NCBI GenBank assembly: GCA_023079485.1
Contig: CM041090.1
Span: 36,916,874 to 36,980,873 of the forward strand
DNA length: 64,000 nucleotides
Reading direction: 5' to 3'
DNA from: Archilochus colubris
Lineage: Eukaryota; Chordata; Aves; Apodiformes; Trochilidae
The translations under genes and the position numbers were made by a program. Of this stretch, positions 1-11,000 are shown piece by piece. How positions within the stretch are numbered: position 1 is the first letter of the stretch; each line of letters opens with the position of its first letter. The notes under the pieces are model-generated. The model did no database searches and was not told the origin of the DNA. It was given only the letters and a program-made list of their open reading frames with translations.

Positions 1-215
1 TTGGAGTCTCCCCAGAAGTAACTTCTACCTGTTACCCCTTGTCTTTTCCATGTGAATCCTTGTAAAAAGGGAGTAATCATCTTGCTAGCCACACTTTACA
101 TACTGGTTCATGGTAATAAGATCTCCCCTAAGGTTCCTTTTTTCAAGGCTGAACAAACCCATTTCTCTCAGCCTTTCCATAATAGGTGTGAGCAGGTGCT
201 ATTAGCACTGGGGAG
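1..215 (-). mobile_element. CR1 LINE fragment, cut by window edge
   Basis: On the minus strand this reads as a decayed end of CR1 ORF2: the segment corresponding to 'AGGCTGAGAGAAATGGGTTT' (near 165-180), then a [12 protein letters not shown] stretch and a 'GATCTTATTACC' segment. It continues past base 1, so its 3' end is not visible. Confidence 0.75.
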
Positions 216-624
216 TAAAGACATCACCTAAGGCAATGTCTAGAAAAGCTTCTCAAGCAAAGAGCTCCGCTCTAGATGAAGTGTCTCTGACCTTTTGTTA
301 ATTAACAAATTAACTGGTAGCAGATCTATTCCTGGGGCTGCAGTCTATATCCAATTCCAGCACATCTGTGTTGGAGCATGAGCTTCATCTTCACCAGGAC
401 AGGTCTGACAGGGTGGTACCTGGAGCAGCTTCCTTGGAGATTAGCATGTTCAAGGCTGGCCCAAGAAATTTTGGTGAGAACATCTGTAGGAGATGAAGGA
501 CTTGCAAATTTGTTAATTAGCTCAGCAATGAGCAATATTTTTGCCAGTTTATTCTTTATTTCTCTGCAAGCTTGCAGAGGGAAAAGAACACTATGATGCT
601 GTGCTGTGCTCTCCCTGCTCTTCA

Positions 625-835
625 TAGAATCATCTGGGCTGGATGGGACTTTTAAAACCCATCTAGTCCAACCCCCTGCAAAAAGCAGGAGCATCTTTGA
701 CTAGATCAGGTTGCTCACAGTCCCATCCAACCAGGCCTTGAATGTCTCCATGGAGGGGGGATCTACGACCACCTGGGCAGCCTGTTTCCCTGGACAGACC
801 TCCTGCTGTCATGTTTCTCCCCAGTGCCTCCTGGA
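625..835 (-). mobile_element. CR1 3' end fragment, inverted
   Basis: Reverse-oriented CR1: CATAGAATCATCTGGGCTGG marks the 3' tail, followed by CATCTAGTCCAACCCCCTGC and a segment equivalent to 'gagacattcaaggcctgg' and 'gaaacaggctgccc' on the minus strand. Same orientation as the copy at 1-215, but a separate 3' end. Confidence 0.9.
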
Positions 836-2197
836 ATAATGGTGGTTTTCCTGGGTGCAATGTTATGAGATTAAGGCTTTAAAGTCAGACTGTTCTCCTC
901 ACCAGACCTGACTGATTCAATGGGGTCCTCATCTGTCCTTAGGCCTTATCCTCCTAAATCCTCTCAGAGTAGATCTGATTCCACATTGTCACCCACAAGA
1001 GGCAGCTCCATGAGATGGGAGTTTTTTAAGGGGGCTGCACTACTGTGAAACTTTTCTCCACACCTCTTGCTGCTAGAAACAGCCTTGTCCAGCCTCCTTT
1101 CTTCCACCTACCAACACTAATGTGGGAATGAGGTTTCTGGCACTGCCACTGAACTGTAAATTGACTTCAGGCAGTTTCTCTCACATTTTTTCTTACCCGT
1201 TGTCTAGTCTGTTTATACTGTCAGACTTTTTTTAGGGTAGAGATTGTGTCCATATTGGAATCAGCATAACAGAACCATATTAAGCTGAACTACCACTGTG
1301 TTGTTCAAAACCAGGTTTCACTGGCCGTCAGATTCTAGACCTTTCCTGGACTATAATATAGTAAGAGACAGAACTTTGCAGTTAAGTGAATTTTGGACTT
1401 TAAAACAACCCTAAAGTCACCATACTCTCAGTGGAGCCCCCTAGACTGAGCACCTGTGGGATGTCTCCTCTTTGTTCTTGGGCTGTGTGGCCCTCCCTAT
1501 TGTGCCAAAAATAATGGAAATGAGGACATTTTATCCTTATTCTCTCCACCTTCTCTTCCCCTTCCTTATTTGCAGCTCCATCCATCTGTCTCCCAACCCA
1601 GTGAAATTATCACTGAAACCTCAAGTGAATTCAATGTATTGAAAAACAGAAATGAAGGAGGAAAAATAACTGAGACTACAGGAGGGGTGGAAGTACTCTG
1701 TGTGAAGCCTTTTTAGAGGCTGCTTGCTGAAGGGCAGGTGCTGAGGTTCAGCTTTGGGGCTTGCTGAATGAGAGGAAGCCTCTCTACAGCCATCACACAC
1801 CATCAGTCACGCTGCCACCATCAGCACCAGGGTGGTCCATGCCAGCAGCAGGAGGTTCCTTTTTCCATGCTGCTGCCATGGATATAATTAGTGCCATTTG
1901 GGAAGGTGAGTTTATAAACCAAATGACTTTTGGGAGCTGAGGTCAAGCAAAGGATGATTCTTGGCCTTTCCACCAGAATACCCTCTGGCTTCCCAGAGAT
2001 GTCTGCTTTATAATGGGAATTGAACACATATATACCTCTTTCTCCTTCTCCATGGAGTAGGACGGACAAAAGCTGTTTACCCTCTCCCATGTGACAGCAG
2101 AGAGTAGATTCAGGTAAGGGTCCATCCTGGGATTAGCATGGTAGGAAAGTATCTCTTTAGACAATTTCTTCCTCTCTACCTACAATGTTTTCCACGT

Positions 2198-2229
2198 TTT
2201 TATTTATTTATTTATTTATTTATTTATTT
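2198..2229 (+). repeat. (TTTA)n microsatellite
   Basis: About eight perfect tandem TTTA units preceded by a short T-run. Confidence 0.95.
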
Positions 2230-3493
2230 CTAAATTGCATTTCTTTTAGTATGAGCAATACAGCAGGAGGTTAAACAAGGGGGACCCTCATCTGTGCCTT
2301 GAAATGGCATTTGCTTCTGCAGATGGTGGACTGCTGGGAGTGTAAAGGGAGTGCAATCAGGAAATCAAGCTGCACCCAGGGTATCAAAATTGGCACCAAT
2401 TAGCACCGTGTGTGCATCCACTCAGTGAAGTCATTAAAGGGACAAATCTGTTTTGTTCACCTCCAAGTAAGGCTTGGGGCATAATCTGCAATTTCTTTAA
2501 AAGCAGAGAAACTTCCCTGAGTTAAATGTGACCAAATGTAATGCCTCCAATGGGGGAAAAAGTTCTAAACTATGCCAGTTGGAATCTGTAGGTTTTCAGC
2601 TTCCCCTTTTGAGGCCAGATTGCCAAGCTGGCTTCATCTCTGGAATGAACACACGGCTGATTCATAAAACATTCATGCAGAGTTTTTACTCTCTTGGAAA
2701 GAAGGGAGAGGACTGCTTTCAGGGAAGGAATGTGCTTTTGTGCTTCATGTGATCTTTCTGCCTCTGCTCAAAAATAAGCAGAAAGCTGGTGCTGCCTTTG
2801 CATTCCAGGAGCAGGCAGGAGGGAGGAGACCAAGGTGGAGAGCAGACGGATGGCAAGATTGCAGTTGGTGTTTTTTCTGCTGTGTCCCTTTTCCGAGCCT
2901 GTTCTCAGCACAGCCTCGTGGCAAAGGCACTGCAATGAGAACAGGGAGCACTCTTCTTCCAAATCTGTTGCTCCCACTTATGCAAGTGGAGCAGATCCTT
3001 TAAGGAGGCCCTTATCTCATGTGTAAAACAGGGATGAGGAATGCTTTCTTTTCTTCTATCTATTTATACTGCTAATCCTCAGGGCAGGGACCATCTCCTG
3101 CGTTGTTTGAAGGGTGTGGTGGCTCCATGGCAAAGCCAAATCAATTTGCTGACTGTCACGAGGAAAATGCTTGGTCTAACCTCACAGTCAGCTTGTTATA
3201 GGAGAAAATTGTAGGAAACTCTTCTACTCTTTTTCTGTTTGTTTTTCTTCATGTTGGTTTTCTTCTGTCTGAAATCCCCCAGCTTGCTATGGGGACAGCT
3301 TGGCTTCCCACCAGTGACAGAGATATGGGAGGAGTGCTGGCAGCAGGGGTTTGCTTTGCTCCTTTTGTAGCAATTAGAATTTTTGTATGCACTGCTTTAC
3401 AGGTGTCCGGGTGGGCTGGTAAAACAAGTGAGAGAATGGGGGCACCCTACCTAGGCTGCTGAAATGGTACTTAAAATTGCAGGAGGCCTAAGG

Positions 3494-3515
3494 TTAGGGT
3501 TAGGGTTAGGGTTAG
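3494..3515 (+). repeat. Short interstitial telomere-like repeat
   Basis: Three perfect TTAGGG units plus a partial TTAG. It sits in unique intergenic sequence. Too short to say more than that it matches the vertebrate telomere unit. Confidence 0.85.
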
Positions 3516-4761
3516 TTAGTGCCTTAGGACTCACAGGTACCTGCGGAGGCAAAGGAAGGGGGAGGGAGAGGTGGAGGCAGAGTCTAAATTTGCAGTGCCT
3601 GCTGGTTCCTCACAGATAATTTTGTAGTGAGAGCAAAATGCAAAGGGCTTCTTGGCAGCTGACCACTGGGGGAAAGAGGACTCAGAGAGGGTGTGTGTAT
3701 AGGCTGAGATAACTCATCTCAGTGGCTGCTTATCTTTCTGCACCAATGAACTACAATGCCAAGGTTTTCCTCTGGTCAAAAGCCATCAGACACATGGTGA
3801 GTACCTTGGGCTGTCACAGAGGGGTAGGTGAGAGCTCCAGGGAGTGGCTGCAGTGATTCTCCAGAGCTCCCTGCAAAGGGGACAACCAGGTGCCATCACC
3901 TTTAGCAGATTCCATGGCCCATTCCCACCTTCCTGATCCAACTGTGCCAGCACAGCCCTGCTTCCCTCCTCAGCCACCTGTAAGGGGTTTACAAATTGCA
4001 CCCAGCTACAAGCTCTGAGCTTGTGCTGTGGAAATGTGTTCCTCTGCTCCTTAAAGCACACACCCCAGCACTTTCCACGAGATCTGTGCAAGCTTTGTAG
4101 AGCTCAGCAGAGCTTTTGCTGCAGGTGACACAGTTGTTCATGTACCTGTGCTATGATGTTTGGCTTGTGTGTGGCACAAGCTGCAGTCACAGCTCTGCAG
4201 AAAGGAGTTCCTGGCTCTCTCAGGCTCGTTTAGAAACTCTTTCACCCCTCTGTGCCAGCTCTTGTTGCTCTGTGGCTCATTCCTCCACTGAGAAGGTTCT
4301 GACATCCTTCAGAATGTCAAGCTCTGCTTGTTTCTCAGTGGCCACTTGTGAATTGTAGGTATAGTTTTTCACTGGGGAGCTGTGGCTGTTAAATGCTGCA
4401 GTGTGGTGCTGGGCTGCAACCAGCTGAGCCAGCCCCATGAAGCTCTTAAGGGTCAGGGCTTTCTATCCCTGCTCCCCCTTCTCCCACCGTGGCACATTTA
4501 TATAAAATTAACTTGTCTGCAGATTTCCCACCATCTCAGAGCTGTCTAGGTTTGCTTCAGTAAAATTGCTTCCATTAAATGGCAGGAATCCTTGTAGGTT
4601 GTTTTCCTTAGCTCAGAAGGACTTGAGACCAAGCTGTCTTCCCGAAAGTCTGTTTTACAGCAGTGATATCTGCAGAGATTAAATGAGCAAAGTTGACTCA
4701 TAAGAATTTCTAATTTTTTTCCACTTCATTGGAGCCGGAAGCCCACTAATGCCTCAGACAT

Positions 4762-4912
4762 GTTGTGGAGTGTCCATCCTTGGGGGCATTCAAAAATTGT
4801 CCTTGCATAGTCCTCAACAACTGGCTCTAGGGTAGCCCTGCTTAGGTAGGGAGGTTGGATCAGATGATATCCAGAGGTCCCTGCCAGCCTCACCTACTCT
4901 GTGATTTTGTGG
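4762..4912 (+). mobile_element. CR1 3' end fragment
   Basis: About 150 bases of diverged CR1 3' UTR: GTTGTGGAGTGTCCATCCTTG, then TTGGATCAGATGATATCCAG, AGGTCCCTGCCAGCC and a tail CTGTGATTTTGTG. Only the extreme 3' part is present, as is usual for truncated insertions. Confidence 0.85.
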
Positions 4913-7567
4913 TCAGATGCACCAAAGCTTGATCTCTTCCTCTGTCTCAATTTAAAGTGCTGTGTACATGTCTTTTATGTGCTTCTTCCCATATTCACCT
5001 CTGAGGACCTGCACTGCAGTGTATATAAAAAAATTGTACAGAACCCTCTAGTCACAGAGGAAATAATGACTTTTTAGTCACTAGGCTCTCATTAATATCT
5101 TTCTTTCTGTCAAAACAAATGTGATGGGAACTACAAGTATGGTGAATAATATGGGGATCAGATCCCAGTGAACTATTGTTGACTGAGCTTGACTCCATCA
5201 TAATTCCTTTGCAGTTCTCATGAAATATTTTCTAATAGTCAGATACAGATTCCTGTTTCTTGCAGCAAAGCTCTAGGAGGTATCAGGGAGATCCACTACC
5301 TTTCTTACCTCTCTGATTTGCACTCTGAAGGCATCAGAGCTGATTATTTGGCTTGTGCTGGGATGAACTTCACATTTTTGAACAGGCAGTGAAGCATTTA
5401 ACTTCTTCTCCTTGCCTGTGGAAGTGGCTTTTGGGTAGAGGCCTCCATATCCTCTCTCTGAGGGTGCCAGTACTCTATGGAGATGAACAGTGTCTTGAAA
5501 CAAGGGAGTTTATTTAACATATGAAGTAAAACAGCAGAGGAACTAACTTGAAGACATCCAGCAGCTGATAAACATCTGTAATTTAAGCCTTCCTTGAAGG
5601 AACTTTACTCATCAGTGATAGGAGCAGAAGAGTCTCAATATCCATTATTTAAAATAATGCAGAAGACCTGGTGACACAGTCTGCTCTCAGTAGGTATCAC
5701 CAGTAGCACTTGAAGAAGCTTTTCTCATTGTGCTCATCTGAGCCCCTTGGCCATATGTTGCTTTTGTCAGGCAACCCAGACGTGAAGCCTTCTTTTTGTC
5801 ACAAACTGACTTCTTCATTTTCACTCCACCATTGCAATCATATCCTCCAGAGCAATTTGTCTGTAACACCTTGGCCATGGAGGCTGTGATGCTGGTGAAA
5901 CACATCCATTCTCCCATGTTCAGTCACCAACCTTCACAACCATCACCAGCTGAGCTGAGAGCCCCACGTGGGAGATGCTGTTTTAGTGCACAGCAGCAAG
6001 GAAACATGGTGGCTTCCAAAAGTATTTCAATCCTTCCTGTCCACTCTGCAGGCCTACCAGCCATGTTTCAGTCCTACTTAAGAAGGAAAGGTGCTGGATT
6101 CCTGGAAGATGTCACATCTTTCCCTCTGTCACCTGGGAGAGCCTTCTTCTTTGGTAGCAAATGAATATCAGGAATAAAATGCTTCATTTCAGGCTGTTAC
6201 CATTACAGTTCTGAAATTACCATCACTGTTTGAAATGATTCAGTGATTTTTATTCCTTACTGTAGATCATGTTCAGATCTTCCCCCACTATCAAAATGGC
6301 AATTGAGACCAATTTTGCTGTGTTAGTTACTGGGTAAATAATACAAATAATAATCCTAAATTAAAGTAATTCACTAACCCTCTGGATAATGGCATGGTAC
6401 ACGGTGCTTGTGTACATTTATCCTCCAGATTCCCAGGTGTCTTAAGCACTGTTAATTTTTTAGGAGATTGGAAGTACAACTCAGATTGCTACCACACATT
6501 TCAAGACTTCTTTCAGTTTAGCTTGGACCATCCTGGGACAGATTTTGATTATTGGTGAAAAAAAAACAAAGCAAAGAAACAAACAAACAAACAAAAATAA
6601 AAAACCCAAGCCAAAATAAAGAAAAAGGAAATATAAAGAACAAAAAAAGAAAAGAAAAGGGAGGAAAAAAGAGGGAAAAGACATAAAAGAATGGAACTTC
6701 CTTTATAGGTTTTCCCAGAGAAGGATCTGCCAGGCTCCTCAGTAAATCTGTGCCCATGAGATTTCCCAGCATTTTTGACTAGGTTCAGTTATTGGTTGTT
6801 TTCCAAATTTGCACTGAGGTGAGAGGGACTGGAAAACAATCCATTGGGAATTCATATAGAGTGGGTTCATGTGACAGATCTTTCTGCCACTTGTCATGCT
6901 GTGAATAGCAGAGCAACAGCCTTTCAGCACTCAACCATGTCAGTGCCTGCCTCACTTTTGATGGAACTGGGGGAGTGCATGTTTGTGGAAACAAGGAAAA
7001 AGTAAACCAGCACTTTTTATCTCAGTAGAAGGTCTAGTTTGTCTTCTTGTATAATGTTTGCATAATATCTTGATTTAATTGCTCTCCTCCTATTCTGGCC
7101 CCTGCTGCAGTCACTCTGTGCCTGCATTCAGCAGTGCTGGCAAGACCACAGTGGAAATGTGCTCCTATTGAATTAAATGTTATACAAAGGTACAGGGAAA
7201 CTTAGCAACCCCAGCTTTATAGTATTTGCAACCTAAAGGTGTGAATGACAGTCAGGAAACCAGAAGGGAAAGGGTTATCCAGCTGATGAGTGAGGCAGTG
7301 ATGTTGCTAGAAATAGCAGCCCATGCCCTTGCCTTGTAAAGGAGTGGTTATCTCCTGCTAGGTTGGATGCCTTTGAGTCATGTGCTGTGCCTACAGGAGG
7401 TTGCTCTGAGTGCAAGACCAGGGCCAGACAAGCTGTTTTTAAGATTTTCCTGCTGTGGGATCTGTCATGCTGCAGTATTTGGGGAGGATGGAGACCAAGA
7501 TGGCAAAACTGCCCTGTGGGTACCACTTAGCTGGAGGCTTAGGCTGGGACTCCTCTGAGTCCAGAGA
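4913..7567. other. Intergenic, no gene seen
   Basis: Unique sequence apart from the A-rich block at 6557-6680. The longest frame (5796-6164, 122 codons) has no recognisable domain. Confidence 0.7.
6557..6680 (+). repeat. A-rich low-complexity block
   Basis: A-runs with CAAA and AAAG units, including a short perfect (CAAA) array near 6579-6595. The minus-strand reading gives Phe/Leu-rich chance ORFs. It is not a clean poly-A tail of a processed copy, and I see no source gene next to it. Confidence 0.85.
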
Positions 7568-8000
7568 AGGGAGATGAAGCTGGTGAAGGGTTGGAAGCTC
7601 CTCTTATAAGGAGTAGCTGAGAGAAATGGGGTTGTTTAGCCTGCAGAAAAGGAGGCTTAGGGAAGACCTTATCACTCTCTACAGCTACCTGAAAGGAGGC
7701 ATTAGTCAGGTCGCTTCCCCCAAGTAGCAAGCCATAGAACAAGAGGAAATGGCCTCAAGTTGTGCCAGGGGAGGTTTAGATTGGAGATTAGGAGAAATTT
7801 CTTTACTGAAAAGATTGTCAGGCACTGGGATAGGCTGCTCAAGGAAGAGGTGGAGACCTCATTCTGGAGGTATTTAAAAGATGGACAGATTTGGTGCTGA
7901 GGGACATGTTTTAGTGGTGGGCTTGGCAGAGCTGGCTTAATGGTTGGACTTGATGAGCTTGAAGGTCCTTTTCAACAGAACCAATTCTGTGATTTTGTGA
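7568..8000 (+). mobile_element. CR1 LINE fragment
   Basis: Matches the CR1 ORF2 end and 3' UTR: leucine-rich 'GLFSL' region near 7630, 'CTCTCTACAGCTACCTGAAAG' type segment near 7675, then GGTTTAGATTGGAGATTAGG, and a diverged tail CCAATTCTGTGATTTTGTG at 7980-7999. Several stops and indels show it is old and inactive. Confidence 0.92.
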
Positions 8001-11000
8001 CCCTATGTTTGCTTGGAACTGTCACTGGGAAAAGTATGTTCCCTCTCCCTACCCAGCTGTATCAGACTGTAAAGACAAAAGCAATGAAAATCACACGATA
8101 CAGGGGCCTTTCCTTTGTTCAGCTTCTTTCTCTGTTGCAGCCTGTCCCTGTTGAGACCATTCCTATTGTCTGGGATTGAATTTGGATTTCAATTTGTCAC
8201 ATCACTCAGCTCATGCCAGCTGCAACTGTTCTGTCTCAATCATCAAAGTCCAAGTCTGGACACTTCCCTGCTACTGGGTTTCCTTGGTTGAGAAGTCCCT
8301 TGGCTCCCAGCTGGCATAAGTCAGTTTGAGAACCAACAGGTTGGCAAATTTTGGGTTTTGAGAGGAGTGGATTCAAGATGGGCTTGAAACTCAAGAGAAT
8401 ACAAAAATACTGTTATGAGATCTTAGGTGGATACTGCAACCCAGCTCTTCATCTGCCTCCCAGAGTGTAGAAACCACATTTATATCTGAGCAGGGCAGAT
8501 CTGATCAGGTAAGCAACTTCACATGATGATGTTACCTCTCGCAATGGGCACCAGGTCATAACTTTTTTTCCCCACTGTGGACACACACAGATTTGTTTTC
8601 ATGATGCAGGGTGAAGATTTGGGCTTTCAACCCCTAACAAGGTATTTACTTTGCCTTTCCTGTCTCTTCTCACAGCTGACCTGTGCATCCAGCAGTGAAG
8701 GCATTTTCTGGTTTAAGAGTACCATTGAGCAGAGTGCCAGCAGGTGATAGCTCAGCTTCTCCTCTTGCTCTGTAATTAGCAGCCCCAAACATAGAGCACT
8801 ACCCGACCCTTTGACATTTTTTTGCTGAGGCTTTTATTAATTTGACACTGGATTTCATAGCAACCTACCAGGAAGCTGTAACAACCATTTAGCTGTACCT
8901 GACAGAAAATGGTGGGTTTATCTGCTCAAAAGGTTATACTGAGCATCAGAGGCCAACTGTGGTTTCAATCCTAGGGAATACCCCAGCTGTTTGATGGAAA
9001 AAAACATGCAGAATTAAAGGAGGAACACTACAGTTTTAAAGCAGGATTTGTGCTACCTTGCTACCAAGCTCTGTTATTGTGATCTTTCGGAACTCCTGCC
9101 TTCTGGGGAGCAGGAAGGTTGGAGACTTTTAAGACCCCTAACGACATTGTTCCCGGGGGAACACTGCCTTTAACCTAGCTTAAAAACAAAGTAAAAAGAA
9201 GGGAAATTTCATTCATTAGCTGAAGGAGAATTTTTTTTTAATCTTCTGAAGTGGCTTTTTCCATTGTTCCACAAAAACCCACCAACTTTTTTCAGTGTTC
9301 TTGCTGATGCTCTGCACACTTATGGCATGAGCAGATTCTTTGATGGTGATGTTTGGACACCTCAAATTGTCTTTATTTGGGACAGATGATGTGATTGTGG
9401 CCACATGTAGCAAGTTTGGGTAATGTTATTTTTTGTGGCTTTAGACTTTCATTTTCATGAGGTATTTTGCCCCAATTTCCTTTACTCTAACGCAACTGAG
9501 TGGCAGAGTTCACCCAGCATCTTCCCTGTCAGAATGAGGGGGTATCCTTTCATCCTTTCCTTGACGAATTTGAAATGCTCTGTGAGAAGATACTTCTCCA
9601 TTCATAGAGGGAGTCTCTTGATTTTATCCCAAATTCCAATCATGATCTGGTTGCTGTGATCAAGGACTCTGTCCTCCCCATTCTGATTCTTCACTTCTGG
9701 ATAATTTACAGCCTCTTCTGTCTTTTCTCTTTTTATTGCTCAGTTTGCAAACACCTCCCTTCACTGTTTCCCCTTTGGCATGGAATGGGCCATTATGCAT
9801 CATGAAAGCATCACTCAGTGCTATGCAGTGGCTCAGCATTGCATAGTACCTGCCTCCTTCCAACAGTGTTTATTGGATAAAATTAACCAGTTTGTTTCAT
9901 GCATCCCTTGCAAGGCTCATTTCTCCCATGCTCCTACTGAAGGTGGCTTTAAGGTACCCACCATGATACCTTTCACCTGTTGTTGGCTCATACCTTGCTT
10001 CTTCTGCCTAGGAACATCTCCTCCAGCATAAATTAAAACCTCTCATTCTTTTAGCCTCAGATCATTGCTCCATGATGTTTACCTATTGCTACCTGGGTGT
10101 TGAGTAAAACCTTGATGGTTTCTGAAAAGCTTTGGGTGCTCTGGACAGTTTTGTGACACAGCAATGTGTGTTCAAGAAGCATTGTAGTTGTTAATGCTTC
10201 ACTCCCCCAAGTAGATTTCATGGCCCCAAATCTGTACACCCTGTATTTTTGCTGTTCTTGAACTGATAAATCTTCTTTTTAAATTATCTTGAAAACTCAT
10301 TCTTTTCTGTCTCAGATCCACTAAAGATCTCAGTGAAGCTTCCATAAAATGACTTTCTCATAAAATGAATTTCTTTCTTTGTCACACCCTATGGGGACAG
10401 CATATATGTTAACTGCAAGTGGTCTTGTATTGCTCATTCTGATGAGCAGGTAAATAGGCCCATGCTGCAATTCTTCCCTGGTTGCTTCCATGTGCAGTGA
10501 GGTGTAATTTGACTGCATCTTGCACTCATTTACAAAGCAAAATCATTCCTAGTTGTAGGCAATTTGGGGATGCAGGAAAGGACAAGAACATCCAGACATC
10601 ATAAAGCACCAATCTGTGTCCAAAGCATACCCCAATGCAGTTTCCTAGCTGCCAGGAGAGAGAGGTATCCAGCCATGTAGACAACAGCTGCATTGCCAAG
10701 GAACAAAATTACAGAGCCAGATGTTCCTCTTGGAAGTACATTACACTGAACTTGGCAGATGAGTGCAGAAGCTGCCAAGTACATCTCTTATTTGGTCATA
10801 GGTAATGATCCCTCTATCAGGGAATGTGGAGGAAAAAGACCACACAGAATATCCTCATCAAAATGTTATCCTTGAAGCATTAATTTCTTCTGGACCAAAA
10901 AGATTTGGGAGCTCCATGGCAATCTTCACAACACGTTTGATGGATGATGTTGTTTACTACCAGTAATGAAGTGAGAAACTTACAGAAACTGAAGCCAAGT

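Larger units (their letters stand above)
836..4761. other. Intergenic, no gene seen
   Basis: Unique AT-rich sequence with a TTTA array and a short telomere-like tract. Open frames are short and unrelated to any family I recognise. Confidence 0.7.

Noticed and set aside
6481..6772. Phe/Leu-rich minus-strand ORFs suggesting membrane proteins
   Set aside because: They are readings of the A-rich low-complexity block and not real transmembrane genes.
10330..10960. Neighbouring minus-strand ORFs with protein-like composition (10330-10518, 10599-10784) that might be a decayed gene
   Set aside because: Stops and frame changes between them, and I could not match them to any family. A translated search would decide; a consistent hit to one protein across frames would revive the idea.
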